From positions 62,001 to 126,000 of the forward strand of contig JAADGV010000032.1 of NCBI GenBank assembly GCA_013152205.1: a stretch of 64,000 bases of DNA, given 5' to 3'. Below the pieces are notes generated by a model that ran no database searches, was not told the origin of the DNA, and saw only the letters and a list, made by a program, of their open reading frames with translations. Below are positions 40,685-50,705 of the stretch, in pieces. The first letter of the stretch is position 1, and every line of letters starts with the position of its first letter. Source of the DNA: Planctomycetota bacterium (GTDB lineage: Bacteria > Planctomycetota > Planctomycetia > Pirellulales > Lacipirellulaceae). A program made the translations under genes and the position numbers.

Positions 40685-43600
40685 ATGTCCGTGCTAAAAC
40701 TACTCCTGAGTTGCTGCTGCTGGGTGCTGCTAAGCACATGGACGTTTGCTGCGGACGATGATGGCGACGCTGACGATACGTTTGCCTCGATGGTGCGTCC
40801 GACGCCGCATCTGTCGCCCGCCGAAGAGCAGAAGTCGTTTACGCTGCCCGCCGGGTTCGAAATCCAGCTATTCGCCGCCGAGCCGCAGATTGCCAAACCG
40901 CTGAACATGGCATTCGACGATCGGGGAAGGCTGTGGATCACCAACACGGTGGAATATCCTTATGCAGCCCCAGACGATCGCCCGGGGCGAGATAGCATCC
41001 GAATTCTGGAGGACACCAACAACGACGGACGGGCTGACAAGATCACAACCTTTGCCGACGGGCTGAACATCCCGATGGGTTTGTTGCCCTATCGAGACGG
41101 CGTGATTGTGTTCAGCATCCCGAATATCTGGCACCTACGCGATACCAACGGCGATGGCAAAGCCGATCTACGGACAAAGCTCTACGGGCCGTTTGGTGTC
41201 GATCGCGACACCCATGGGTTGAACAACGCTTTTCGCAGGAACTACGACGGGTGGATCTACGCTTGCCACGGGTTCAACAATCACACCACCGTACAGGGCA
41301 CCGATGGCCATGTGGTGAAGATGCACTCGGGCAACACCTATCGCTTCCGAGTGGATGGCTCGCGGATCGAGCAATTTTCGCATGGGCAGGTGAACCCCTT
41401 TGGGATGGCGTTCGATTCTCGCGGAGACATCTTTACCGCCGACTGTCACAGCAAGCCGATCTATCAACTGCTACGAGATGGGTACTACCCTAGCTTTGGA
41501 CGCCCGCACAACGGCCTCGGGTACGTACCGCCGATGATGGACCATCTACACGGTTCAACCGCCATCTCAGGAATCTCGGTCTACGAAGACGATCGCTTTC
41601 CCGAAGCACTGCGCGGAACGATATTCTCGGGCAACGTAATGACATGCCGAATCAACCACAACTCGTTGGTAAAACACGGCTCAACATATTTGGCGAAAGA
41701 GGAGGACGACTTTCTCATATCCTCAGACCCTTGGTTTCGGCCCGTCGACATCCAGCTTAGCCCCGATGGCTCGCTGTTCGTCTCCGACTTTTATAACCGG
41801 ATTATTGGACACTATGAGGTGCCGCTTGAGCATGAGGGACGAGATCGGACGAGTGGCCGAATCTGGCGAATCGTGAAAACAGGGAAGACGACTCCTCGTC
41901 AAATTGATCTAACCACCCTCCCCAGCGCCGAGTTGGTTCAGACTCTAGCAAGCCCGAACCAAACGCAGCGATTTTTGGCAATCAATCGATTGGTCGACTA
42001 CGCCAACGACCAAACAGCAGAGGAAGTAAAGCAGTTTTTCAATCAATCCGTCTCCCCAGATGGTCGCAGCTGTGCGCTATGGGTTTTAGAACGGTTGAAG
42101 CACCTCGGAGACAAAACGCTGGCAGCTTCGGCAAGCGATCCTTCGTCGACACTACGCACCCATGCGATGAAAATCTTGGCCGAACGTAGCGAGTGGACAC
42201 CCAAACAACGGGCGATGGTACTCCACAGCTTGCAAGACGACGATGCCTTTGTGCGACGAGCCGCAGCCGACGGGCTGTCGCTGCACCCTCAAGCCGATCA
42301 GGTTGCCGTATTGGTAAAGATGTTGCGAGAGGTCGATACGGCCGACACACACTTGCGATATGTTTTTCAACAGGCCTTGCTTAATAATTTGCAAAGCGAG
42401 CAGGAGTTCGCCGTGCTGGCTGACATAAAACTAAGCGACTCCGATCGCGACCGAATCGCTGAGGTGTTGCTGGCAAGTCCGACGGCAGACTCGGCTTCGT
42501 TTCTGTTGCCCTATGTGGCTAAGCGGACGAGCCGCAATGAACGGCTTTCGACTTTTTTACAGCACATCTCTCGTTATTTACCGACGGGCGAAATTCCGCA
42601 ACTGGTGAAATTAGTGCGTGCGAAGGTCGACCAAGATATCGACACACAGTCCGAATTGCTGCTAGCCATCGTTAACGGTCAGCGTCAGCAAGGGGCACCT
42701 CTGGGGGATGCCATTCGGCAATGGGCTGTTGATCTTGCCTCGGAGTTATTAGATTCGGTGGGCCTGAGTGGGCTGGGGTGGGTACACCTGGACGACAAAG
42801 ACGGCAATGGCGCAGTGCCTTGGGGCATGCGTCCCTTGCTCTCGACAGACGGGCGTAGAGACCCCCTATTTATCGATAGCCGAACGGGGGGCGAACAAGC
42901 GACCGGGGCCTACCGTTCGCCTTCGTTTTCGATTCCTTCGCAATTTTTGTTTTACCTGGCTGGGCATCGGGGGGCTCCGCCAAATGAGCCGCATGAGCTT
43001 ACTCGGGTTGAACTGCACGATGCAAACACAGACGAAATACTGGCCTGTGCGTTCCCCCCGCGACACGACACGGCCCGAAAGATCGAATGGCAACTGGCCG
43101 AAGTTGCTGGCCGGAATGGATATTTGAAGATCGTCGACGGTGATTCGGCCAGCGGATTCGCCTGGTTGGCCGTAGGGCGGTTTGTGCCTTTGGTGGTAGA
43201 ACTGCCAACAGCCGACCCGGCTTTAATGTCAAAACGCCTAGAGGCAGCGGCCCAACTGGCAACCGAGTTGCACTTGGCGAGCCTGAAACCCCAATTGGGC
43301 GAGGTACTACGAAATGTGGTTTCAGGGTCGACCGATGCTCAAACCGTGGCGAAGGCAATCGCCAGTCTCGCAAAGGACAGTCGGTTATACGCACTAATTC
43401 CGGGATTGGCCGCGAGTGAAACATCCTCAGAATTGCGACGACAGATTGTAGAAACCCTTGCGAGCGACGATTTGCAAACCGTCGCAAGCGTCTTGTCGGC
43501 AGTTGCCAAGGCGGTGCCTTCGGCAGTTCAGCAACAGATGGCCGAACAGTTGATTCAAGATCGAGTGGGTGCTGCGCAGTTGTTGCAATTGGTCGAGGCA

Positions 43601-44185
43601 GGCCAATTCTCCCCCCGCGTGCTATTGCATCCGGTAGTGGCACAAGCCTTGCCCCAACTGCTGTCCGACGAGCAACAAGCCGCAGTTCAATCTCTGACGG
43701 CTGACTTGCCTGCCCTGTCGGAGCAGTTGCAAACAGTAATCGCCGCTCGCCTGCAAGGCTACCCCAAGGCGACACCTTCGCTCGAACGCGGCTTGGCGGC
43801 CTTTGAAAAGCATTGCTCGATATGCCATCGAATTGGCAAAACGGGGGCACTCGTGGGGCCGCAACTAGACGGAATCGGCGATCGTGGCCTTCAGCGATTG
43901 CTCGAAGACATGCTCGACCCAAACCGCAATGTCGACTCGGCGTTTCGTACTTCGACGATTGTGATGGACTCGGGCAAGGTGTTAACAGGCCTATTCCGAC
44001 GCAAGGAAGGGGCCGTCTTGGTGTTTGCAGGCAGCGATGGCAAAGAGTTTAATGTCGCCGAGGAAGAAATCGAAGAACGGATCGAATCACCCGTGTCGCT
44101 GATGCCCTCGGGCTTTACCGAGGCGATCAATGAAGACATGTGCTACGACTTGCTGGCCTACTTGCTGGCCGAACGCGGGAAATGA
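40685..44185 (+). CDS. PVC-type membrane-bound dehydrogenase/heme-binding protein
   Basis: A 1166-residue secreted protein: signal peptide (MSVLKLLLSCCCWVLLSTWTFAADD), and a beta-propeller 'membrane-bound dehydrogenase' domain to ~residue 390 (LPAGFEIQLFAAEPQIAKPLNMAFDDRGRLWI, DTNGDGKADL). HEAT-like helical repeats follow in the middle. It ends with a c-type cytochrome domain, CSICHRIGKTGALVGPQLDGIG (CxxCH), and VLTGLFRRKEGAVLVFAG. The layout is well known in Planctomycetes and Verrucomicrobia. Family knowledge suggests periplasmic oxidation of sugars or alcohols with electron transfer to heme, but no substrate is established. Stands alone, 164 bases before tatC. Confidence 0.9.
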   Translation: MSVLKLLLSCCCWVLLSTWTFAADDDGDADDTFASMVRPTPHLSPAEEQKSFTLPAGFEIQLFAAEPQIAKPLNMAFDDRGRLWITNTVEYPYAAPDDRPGRDSIRILEDTNNDGRADKITTFADGLNIPMGLLPYRDGVIVFSIPNIWHLRDTNGDGKADLRTKLYGPFGVDRDTHGLNNAFRRNYDGWIYACHGFNNHTTVQGTDGHVVKMHSGNTYRFRVDGSRIEQFSHGQVNPFGMAFDSRGDIFTADCHSKPIYQLLRDGYYPSFGRPHNGLGYVPPMMDHLHGSTAISGISVYEDDRFPEALRGTIFSGNVMTCRINHNSLVKHGSTYLAKEEDDFLISSDPWFRPVDIQLSPDGSLFVSDFYNRIIGHYEVPLEHEGRDRTSGRIWRIVKTGKTTPRQIDLTTLPSAELVQTLASPNQTQRFLAINRLVDYANDQTAEEVKQFFNQSVSPDGRSCALWVLERLKHLGDKTLAASASDPSSTLRTHAMKILAERSEWTPKQRAMVLHSLQDDDAFVRRAAADGLSLHPQADQVAVLVKMLREVDTADTHLRYVFQQALLNNLQSEQEFAVLADIKLSDSDRDRIAEVLLASPTADSASFLLPYVAKRTSRNERLSTFLQHISRYLPTGEIPQLVKLVRAKVDQDIDTQSELLLAIVNGQRQQGAPLGDAIRQWAVDLASELLDSVGLSGLGWVHLDDKDGNGAVPWGMRPLLSTDGRRDPLFIDSRTGGEQATGAYRSPSFSIPSQFLFYLAGHRGAPPNEPHELTRVELHDANTDEILACAFPPRHDTARKIEWQLAEVAGRNGYLKIVDGDSASGFAWLAVGRFVPLVVELPTADPALMSKRLEAAAQLATELHLASLKPQLGEVLRNVVSGSTDAQTVAKAIASLAKDSRLYALIPGLAASETSSELRRQIVETLASDDLQTVASVLSAVAKAVPSAVQQQMAEQLIQDRVGAAQLLQLVEAGQFSPRVLLHPVVAQALPQLLSDEQQAAVQSLTADLPALSEQLQTVIAARLQGYPKATPSLERGLAAFEKHCSICHRIGKTGALVGPQLDGIGDRGLQRLLEDMLDPNRNVDSAFRTSTIVMDSGKVLTGLFRRKEGAVLVFAGSDGKEFNVAEEEIEERIESPVSLMPSGFTEAINEDMCYDLLAYLLAERGK

Positions 44186-44307
44186 TTCCTTGGGAGGTCC
44201 GTTGTGTGGTCCCAAATCCGTTGGTATTATAGGAACCTAAGACTTATTGAATTGAGTCTGTAGTTATCTCTGATCTTTCATAATCGCCCTCCGCCCTGCC
44301 CTCGCCC

Positions 44308-45363
44308 ATGCCCGCCTCTGAACAGGAAACACACCTCGAGAAGACAAAGATGTCTTTCTTCGATCATCTTGAGGAGTTGCGGACGGCGCTAATGAAGTCG
44401 ATTCTGGCGCTGGTACTCGGCACCCTGGTGGGGTTGCTCCTAGGCTGGTCGGTGGTCGACTACATCCAAACCCCGTTGCGCGAAGCTTTGGTCAAGTTCT
44501 ATCAAGGGCAAGCTCGCGAAGATATCGTTGCTCGCCTGAACCAGATGGAGTCCGAAGGCACCGATGTGCCCGAGGATATCGAGGGATACGCCAAGTCGTT
44601 GGCCGAAGATGGGATGGCACCCCAAGACTTCTACTTCGACGCCGACGAGCTACGAAGGGCCTTGAAGCTGGAGTTACCCGCCAAGGAACCGGCGGAAGGC
44701 GTTGCTCCTCGCGAAACGATGATTCGCTTGCGAGGATTCAAACCACTAGAAGACGATCCGCGTCTGAACTTGATTAGCACGGCTGGGCATGAGCCGTTTA
44801 TGGTGTACGTCAAGGCTTCGCTGGTCGTGGGAGCGATGATCGCAAGCCCTTTTATCTTCTTCTTCATCTGGGATTTCGTTGCAGCAGGGCTTTATAACAA
44901 CGAGCGGAAGTACGTCTATCTGTTTCTGCCGATCAGTTTGGGGCTCTTCTTTGCCGGGGCGGCGTTGGCGTTTTTCTTGGTCTTCGATTTCGTTCTGGAG
45001 TTTCTATTCTGGTTTAACGACAAGATGGGCATCAACCCGACGCCGCGGATTAACGAGTGGATGAGCTTCGTGCTGATCTTGCCGCTAGGGTTCGGCGTGA
45101 GCTTCCAGTTGCCGTTGGTCATGCTGTTCTTGGAGCGGATCGGTATTTTCACGGTCGACGTTTATCTGAAAAAATGGCGAGTTGCCGTTTTGGTGATTGC
45201 CGTGCTCTCGATGTTCTTAACCCCTGCCGACCCGGGCAGCATGATGCTAATGGCGGTGCCGCTGGTGGTGCTATACTTCGGCGGCATCCTGATGTGTCAT
45301 TTCATGCCTCGACCGACGAAGTCGACCGGAGATGGGCCGAAAGAAGACAAGTCGTCGGGCTAG
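44308..45363 (+). CDS. tatC: Twin-arginine translocase subunit TatC with enlarged first periplasmic loop
   Basis: The TatC start signature MSFFDHLEELRTALMKS and the later P-F-FFIWDFVAAGLYNNERKYVYLF, FLTPADPGSMMLMAVPLVVLYFGG segments are clear, with six membrane helices. Between helix 1 (ending YIQTPLREAL) and the conserved LISTAGHEPFMVYVK there are about 85 extra, mostly charged residues. ATG 44308 follows the track, but ATG 44350 has GAGAAG 6 bases upstream and could be the true start. TatC recognises RR signal peptides such as that of the DUF1501 protein at 59296. No tatA or tatB is in view. Confidence 0.93.
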   Translation: MPASEQETHLEKTKMSFFDHLEELRTALMKSILALVLGTLVGLLLGWSVVDYIQTPLREALVKFYQGQAREDIVARLNQMESEGTDVPEDIEGYAKSLAEDGMAPQDFYFDADELRRALKLELPAKEPAEGVAPRETMIRLRGFKPLEDDPRLNLISTAGHEPFMVYVKASLVVGAMIASPFIFFFIWDFVAAGLYNNERKYVYLFLPISLGLFFAGAALAFFLVFDFVLEFLFWFNDKMGINPTPRINEWMSFVLILPLGFGVSFQLPLVMLFLERIGIFTVDVYLKKWRVAVLVIAVLSMFLTPADPGSMMLMAVPLVVLYFGGILMCHFMPRPTKSTGDGPKEDKSSG

Positions 45364-45458
45364 TCAGGCGACCGGCAGATAGAAATTTGCCAGCCTTCGC
45401 TCGGTGGTAAAATCAGCACGTCGAGTTTAGGTTGGTAAATTCTCATCTGCTGATCGTC

Positions 45459-47210
45459 TTACATCGCTTTTTCCAGACTATCGGGCTCAGTACTAGTGCG
45501 CCCAGAAATCTTGTCGAAGTTGTTTATCTGAACGACGAAGATCGTGATACCGGCGACCAAGTAGCCGACGGTTCCACACACATAAGCAACGTAGAACGGA
45601 ACGCTCTGTGAAGAAAAGTCACTGAGAGAATTTTCAGAAAATCCATAGGCAGGAAATCCCAACAAAAACGGAAGACAAGGTGCTAAGAGCAATGCCTCGC
45701 TTCCATCATTGCCGCCGCCGTTCATCATGACGGTACAGCAGCAGAATAAATAACCTCCGCCACAGAAGAAAAGCGTAGCCAGGGTGGCGCCCATCGCTCG
45801 CATGGTAGTGAGTGAACGGAGCGAGTAGAGCAGGCCCAGACTCACCGCGAACCAAACGGTAATCAACAGAGTCATCAGTGCCGTTAGCGCCGCAAGGACG
45901 AACAGAGGCTCTAAAAAAATGCCCAACAACCAAGCAAGCGTCAACATAGCAAGAGGCCAGCGCAGGGCGTAGAGGCAACCACAGGCTTTCCCCCAGAGGA
46001 TTTCTTTGCCGGTCATCGGAGTCGCTAACAGTGCCAACCAGCAGTCGCTTTCTTTTTCGCTGGTGATGCTGCCTGCCGCTTTGGTGGCGAGCAGAACGAG
46101 AATACCCGAGCCTAATAGCGCTGACATTGAAATGAGACTGGCTAAGTAGTCGCTGCGGGAAGACGCCGCGTTTCCATTGAAAACTTCATAGAGAAAAGGA
46201 AGGACGATGCCGATAAAAACCACTCCGAATAGTAACATCTTCGCAATACGGCCGACGATGCCTTCCTGCGCGCCTGCACTACGCGAAAAAACTTCTTTCC
46301 AAATCATGGGCGAGTTGCCGAGTGGGCGCCGCCAGCGGGGCAGTTCAAAGGAGCGAAATCGTGGCCTGCTTTTCTTCACGCCACGGGTTGCCTCTCTGAG
46401 ATGTACGCGCCGGACGGCGGCGATGGCTAACAGGGTTGCTAGAAACGAAAGCAGTAGTTGGAGTGCGACGGCTTCGAATAACAGGGGCAAGTCGATTCCC
46501 CTCATCAAGGCAGTGCCCAAGATATAGGCCGGATTGACCATATGCAGGGTATCGAGAATCGGCATCGCCACCGAGTGCCAAACGTTGGTGCCAGAAAACC
46601 ACCTTACCCCGATGCTCTGGATAAACCCGGGCAAGATTAAGAAGACAGCCAGCAGGGTGTAGACGCGAGTCGTGGCATCGCGGGTGCGCGGAGACCAGAC
46701 TGAGACGCAAACGCTGATCGTCGTGAGCATGACAGCCGTACTGCCTGCGAGCAAAAATGTGCCAAGCAACAGCTCGGTGGAAATGCCACCCAACATGCGA
46801 AAAATAAACAGAACCGGCAGGCCGACCAAGATGAACTGGCCGAGTAGACAAAGTCGGGCGATGATTTTCCCAAGAACGATTTCGTGGTTGGCGAGATCGG
46901 TGGCAAAGAGGTATTCGATCGTGCGGCGTTCTCGCTCTGAGGCGATGGTGCCGACCGCCATGGCGGGGCCGATGGCCAGAATCGAAAAGATTTGCAACCA
47001 ACTGAAACTCATAAACAAAGCGGTAGCAATTTTCTGCCCCGTTTGAATCGACATTTTTTCTTGCTCGTTACCGGCAAACGTTCTCGTTTGCGAATAGGCT
47101 CCCCAGAGTACCAGGAGCATCAACATGCCGTAGACGACTCGCAACAGAAAGTAGCGGCGACGGCGAGCAAGCGTAACGAGTTCGACGCGAAAGATCGGAC
47201 CTAGCAGCAT
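45459..47210 (-). CDS. ABC-2-type transporter permease
   Basis: The 583-residue protein has about a dozen hydrophobic helices in two sets. The N-terminus (MLLGPIFRVELVTLARRRRYFLLRVVYG) and ISSEKESDCWLALLATPMTGKEILWGKACG (preceding a late helix pair) are typical of ABC-2 permeases of the gliding/NosY type. IASERERRTIEYLFATDL is the first-half equivalent, so the protein may be a fusion of two permease units. The ATPase partner is not adjacent. Cargo unknown. Convergent with tatC. Confidence 0.85.
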   Translation of the reverse strand: MLLGPIFRVELVTLARRRRYFLLRVVYGMLMLLVLWGAYSQTRTFAGNEQEKMSIQTGQKIATALFMSFSWLQIFSILAIGPAMAVGTIASERERRTIEYLFATDLANHEIVLGKIIARLCLLGQFILVGLPVLFIFRMLGGISTELLLGTFLLAGSTAVMLTTISVCVSVWSPRTRDATTRVYTLLAVFLILPGFIQSIGVRWFSGTNVWHSVAMPILDTLHMVNPAYILGTALMRGIDLPLLFEAVALQLLLSFLATLLAIAAVRRVHLREATRGVKKSRPRFRSFELPRWRRPLGNSPMIWKEVFSRSAGAQEGIVGRIAKMLLFGVVFIGIVLPFLYEVFNGNAASSRSDYLASLISMSALLGSGILVLLATKAAGSITSEKESDCWLALLATPMTGKEILWGKACGCLYALRWPLAMLTLAWLLGIFLEPLFVLAALTALMTLLITVWFAVSLGLLYSLRSLTTMRAMGATLATLFFCGGGYLFCCCTVMMNGGGNDGSEALLLAPCLPFLLGFPAYGFSENSLSDFSSQSVPFYVAYVCGTVGYLVAGITIFVVQINNFDKISGRTSTEPDSLEKAM

Positions 47211-47378
47211 AACACCCCCGGAAATCCACCCACTAGAAGAGAGGCGTCATCCTAACGGGTAGAAGGTTAATTCTCTAGCGCAATCCGGGGAGGGGATGTT
47301 TGATTTATGATGTTTGATTGTTGATCTTTTCCGAGAGTTGGGGCGTGAACCGACTCTAGGTTGCGAATGGCCCGGCTT

Positions 47379-48338
47379 TCAGATTTGAAACTGTGTTTCG
47401 GGACACAGGTCGTCTGGTTCTTCGCTCTGCATTTTGAGTTTGGGTTTCTCTAGTACGACGGTCACATGAGGGTCGATGCTACGAGTTACCCAGACGCTGG
47501 AACCGATGACCGAGTCGTGGCCAATAACCGTTCGACCGCCAAGCACGGTGGCGTTGGCGTAGACGACCACGCGATCTTCGATGGTAGGATGCCGTTTTTG
47601 GCCACGGACGAGCTGGCCCTTGCCGTCGGTGCGGAAGCTGAGCGCACCGAGCGTCACGCCCTGATAAATCTTGACATTAGCCCCGATCTCGCAAGTCTCG
47701 CCGATAACGACACCCGTTCCATGGTCGATGAAAAAGTAGGGGCCGATCGAGGCGCCGGGATGAATGTCGATTCCCGTCTTGCTATGAGCCCATTCGCTCA
47801 TCATGCGAGGAATGAACGGGATCTGTAATTGGTTCAAAAGGTGGGCAAGCCGGTAGACAGTGATCGCTTCGAGACCCGGATAGCAAAAGATCACCTCGTC
47901 GAGGTTTTTGCATGCTGGATCGCCATCAAAAGCCGCCTGGACATCGGTGGCAAGCACCTTACGGAGATCAGAAAGCTGGTCGAGGAATTGTAGCGTCTTG
48001 GCTTGGCCAAGTGCTTCGAAGTCGTGGTCGGAATCGCAGTCGCTCGTGGCGCCGGCTTCGTGCCGCAATGCGCGGCCAATTTGGGTTGTTAGCCGATCGT
48101 GCAAGCGATCGATGAGATCGCCAACGTAGTAGCTGATGTTGCCGCGATGGAGGCCTTCGCGTCGGCGATAGCCGGGATAAAGAATCTCGGTGAGATCGTG
48201 GACCGAGGCAACAATCTCGTCGTAACTCGGCAACGGGCAATGATCGAGATGGTTGATTGTGCCCAGGTCGTCGTAGGTTTGGACAATGCGTTCGGTGATT
48301 TCGGGTAGCTGATCTTTGAGTCGAAAATCGGATGCCAT
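47379..48338 (-). CDS. Serine O-acetyltransferase, EpsC type
   Basis: The protein of about 319 residues begins at ATG 48338, with GGGAG 8 bases upstream; the track's TTG five codons earlier overlaps that site. A helical N-terminal half leads to a hexapeptide-repeat left-handed helix ([46 protein letters not shown]) with the catalytic His in [11 protein letters not shown]. It acetylates serine for cysteine synthesis. The long N-terminus and HPGASIG start match the EpsC/long SAT group rather than E. coli CysE. Confidence 0.92.
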   Translation of the reverse strand: MASDFRLKDQLPEITERIVQTYDDLGTINHLDHCPLPSYDEIVASVHDLTEILYPGYRRREGLHRGNISYYVGDLIDRLHDRLTTQIGRALRHEAGATSDCDSDHDFEALGQAKTLQFLDQLSDLRKVLATDVQAAFDGDPACKNLDEVIFCYPGLEAITVYRLAHLLNQLQIPFIPRMMSEWAHSKTGIDIHPGASIGPYFFIDHGTGVVIGETCEIGANVKIYQGVTLGALSFRTDGKGQLVRGQKRHPTIEDRVVVYANATVLGGRTVIGHDSVIGSSVWVTRSIDPHVTVVLEKPKLKMQSEEPDDLCPETQFQI

Positions 48339-48791
48339 GGTATTTGCTCCCAACGCGATCTAAAGGAGGAGATTCGCGTCTAGCTGCTTGGGACGAATCT
48401 GGGAGAGACACGCCAGCGAAGGCGCACAGGGGGCGAGAGGGTCCGGCTCAGGCCGGACAGGTACAGAGACAACAGTCTCGGAGGGGGCTGTTCATTTGAC
48501 TTGGCAATCCTTCGTTGAATATCCCAGCTTCTACCAAGCCGACACCGCTTAGCACTGAAGGTTCACTCGGCAGGCTGAATAGACTGAGTTTAACTATTTT
48601 ACCAGCAGCCGGTATCACCCATAAGGTGCCAGCACTCTTTTCTCGGCGGTTAGAGCGACCTAAATCGGCTCAAAACAGCGTTATGGCGGGGATTCTTGCC
48701 GTATGTGGCCGAAACTCCACCATTTGTAAGGTACTCTTCAGATGGACATCAACACGAGCGATTCGAGAGTCCCGCACGTGGAGAAATCACC
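48339..48791. other. Non-coding divergent region with hairpins
   Basis: No gene is supported. GTCCGGC-TCAG-GCCGGAC (48441-48458) and GAGAC-AACA-GTCTC (48466-48479) are two tight stems in a row. The region separates the divergent serine acetyltransferase and small membrane protein genes and should carry both promoters. Confidence 0.5.
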
Positions 48792-49184
48792 ATGGTCCAA
48801 CTATTGCTCAATTTCGACCCGAGCTTGAAGCTGATGTTGATCGGCCCGATCGCTATCGCCCTGGCAGCATGGGCATTGCGGCTGGCCTGCTCGTTCTCGT
48901 CGATTACGCCGCCCCCATTTCTTCAAGCCGTGCTGTCGATGGTGGCCATTATTGCAGCGCAGTTGGTGGTGCGGGTCTATCTTGAATTGAACCAAGTGCC
49001 GCCGGGGTTAGGACGAGTCGTCATTGCGCCGCTCATTACCTCAGCCGCGATGATCGGCATCTGTGTGCCGACCGGGCCGATGGCAGCCATCTCGGTCGCT
49101 ATTTTTCACGCAGGGATTTGCTTCCTGCTGTTCATGGGATTGGCAGCGGTTGGCGATACGCTGATTACGCCGCTGTTTGGGTAG
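48792..49184 (+). CDS. Small membrane protein of unknown function
   Basis: From ATG 48792 (GGAGAA 6 bases upstream) the 130-residue protein has four hydrophobic helices (LMLIGPIAIALAAWALRLACSF, FLQAVLSMVAIIAAQLVVRVYL, VVIAPLITSAAMIGICVP, AAISVAIFHAGICFLLFMGL). The track start at 48696 adds a non-hydrophobic leader with no ribosome site. No family recognised. Convergent with the OmpA-like gene. Confidence 0.7.
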   Translation: MVQLLLNFDPSLKLMLIGPIAIALAAWALRLACSFSSITPPPFLQAVLSMVAIIAAQLVVRVYLELNQVPPGLGRVVIAPLITSAAMIGICVPTGPMAAISVAIFHAGICFLLFMGLAAVGDTLITPLFG

Positions 49185-49224
49185 GCTGATGCTATGTCGC
49201 GACGGAACTGCACCGAAATCCGCA

Positions 49225-50049
49225 CTAGCGGCTGGCGATTCGTTCGGGGTAGACGACGAATTCGATACGCCGGTTTCTGGCCTTCCCCGCGTCTGTGGCA
49301 TTTGAGACCACGGGATGGTTTTCACCATGGCCGATGACAAATAGTTGCTGGGCAGGCATCACATTACGCTTTATCAACGTATTGTAAGTGGCTAGTGCCT
49401 GGGCGACTGAGAGATGATGATTGCTGGGAAACTGTTGCGAGTGAGTGGGTTTGTCGTCCGTGTGGCCTTCGATACCGATAATGTTGTTGGGGAAATTGCG
49501 TCGCAGGTCTGCTGCGACACTGAGAATCAATTGCTCGCCACCCTCTTTGGGATAGGGGCTGCCGGGCATGAAAATCTGATCTCCGGCAAGCTCGACCCGA
49601 ACGACGTCTCCATCTTGCCGCACGGTGGCGCCGGGAATGTCGCTAATGGTAAGATTCTTCAGCAAACTGTTATTGGCGCGAATTTCGGCCCCCGCTCGCT
49701 GCTGAACGGAAGCGACCAAAGCCGACGTTTTGGTGCGAAGTTGACTGTTGTCGTCACGCATCGCCAATAGCTGGCCGGTCGTTGTTTTTAACTGATCACG
49801 GGTGGCCGAGACTTCGTCAGTAAGCAACTGAACCTGCTGCCGCGATTGAGCCAAGAGCGACTCCAGCTCTTGATTGTTGGTATCGAGCGATTGAGCGCGG
49901 TTCTGATACTCTTGGCTTTGCTGGGCAACCAATTGCATCTGCTGCTGCATTGCCACGGTTGCTTGTTTGTTCGGCGATTTTACAAGCCGACCACAGCCGC
50001 TGGTCGCGGTGAGCAAAATGAGTCCGATTGATATCGTCAGGCGAGACAC
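49225..50049 (-). CDS. OmpA/MotB-domain lipoprotein with coiled coil
   Basis: The 274-residue protein starts at GTG 50049 with a lipoprotein signal (MSRLTISIGLILLTATSGCGRL; Cys19). It continues as a Gln-rich coiled coil (residues ~30-110, QQMQLVAQQSQEYQNRAQSLDTNNQELESLL) and ends with an OmpA-like peptidoglycan-binding domain (IGIEGHTDDKPTHSQQFPSNHHLSVAQALATYNTLI, NATDAGKARNRRIEFVVYP). It would link outer-membrane or surface lipids to peptidoglycan. Notable because peptidoglycan in Planctomycetes was long disputed but is now demonstrated in several species. Confidence 0.9.
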   Translation of the reverse strand: MSRLTISIGLILLTATSGCGRLVKSPNKQATVAMQQQMQLVAQQSQEYQNRAQSLDTNNQELESLLAQSRQQVQLLTDEVSATRDQLKTTTGQLLAMRDDNSQLRTKTSALVASVQQRAGAEIRANNSLLKNLTISDIPGATVRQDGDVVRVELAGDQIFMPGSPYPKEGGEQLILSVAADLRRNFPNNIIGIEGHTDDKPTHSQQFPSNHHLSVAQALATYNTLIKRNVMPAQQLFVIGHGENHPVVSNATDAGKARNRRIEFVVYPERIASR

Positions 50050-50172
50050 TTCGGTCGTTCCGTCAAATAAGAATTTAGTCGGGAAATTGTTTCTGGCGTC
50101 GAGAGACAGCAGAGAGCCGCCTCTTGATCGGGCAGGAACGGTAACAAGCTACTAAAAGGCGGGCAAGGTCAG

Positions 50173-50682
50173 CTATGAAGTGACGGTGCTAGCACCGGGT
50201 GGTGTTTGAATATCTGGATACCGACCATAGAACCGTTTGATGAAGTTGCGGTGCCAGCGTTGCCGTTTATGGGGCTGCCAGCCATGGCGAGCTAGCAAAC
50301 GGTCGGAGAGACGCGAATTCGAGGCGTCGCAGAGAAGGGCATCCGTCTGTTTGAGCTGGGCAATGGCGTCGAGCGTAGTCATCGCGGCACAAACGGTCGC
50401 ATAGGGCGTGTGAGCGGTTGTCACCACGTACTTGAGGGCGAGAAAGTTGCGATGGCGCCAAGGCTGGTTGTAGTAAAGCAGACAACGGTCGGATTGGCCG
50501 CGGGCGTGGTAGTTGGAGCCTACGGGCCAAATTTCGGGCCAAGCGAGCCATTTCGGCCAAGGGCGAAAGTGGATGGCCGTGAGCATGCCCGCTGAAGTTT
50601 CAATCACTCCATAGCGATGGTCGCAGATCTGCTGCTCTGCTTCGCCCCACTGCCGGACGGTGTGCCAAAGGGATCGGGCCAT
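50173..50682 (-). CDS. Uncharacterised protein downstream of the prepilin peptidase gene
   Basis: The 169-residue product from ATG 50682 has AGGA upstream; the track start would overlap the preceding gene by 43 bases. Motifs seen are YGVIETSAGMLTAIHFRPWPKW, LLYYNQPWRHRNFLALKYVVTTAHTPYATV, and LLCDASNSRLSDRLLARHGWQPHKRQRWHRNFIKRFYG. The last resembles the end of a GNAT acetyltransferase, but the acetyl-CoA motif is not convincing. Function unknown; it is the last gene of the aroDE-aroK-peptidase run. Confidence 0.65.
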   Translation of the reverse strand: MARSLWHTVRQWGEAEQQICDHRYGVIETSAGMLTAIHFRPWPKWLAWPEIWPVGSNYHARGQSDRCLLYYNQPWRHRNFLALKYVVTTAHTPYATVCAAMTTLDAIAQLKQTDALLCDASNSRLSDRLLARHGWQPHKRQRWHRNFIKRFYGRYPDIQTPPGASTVTS

Positions 50683-50705
50683 TATCGAGGATCCTACATC
50701 AACGA

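Noticed and set aside
42999-43922. 307-residue minus-strand ORF
   Set aside because: Antisense to the C-terminal half of the 1166-aa heme protein; Arg/Pro-rich shadow frame.
46345-47001. 218-residue minus-strand ORF
   Set aside because: Another frame of the ABC-2 permease gene; His/Arg-rich with no helices.
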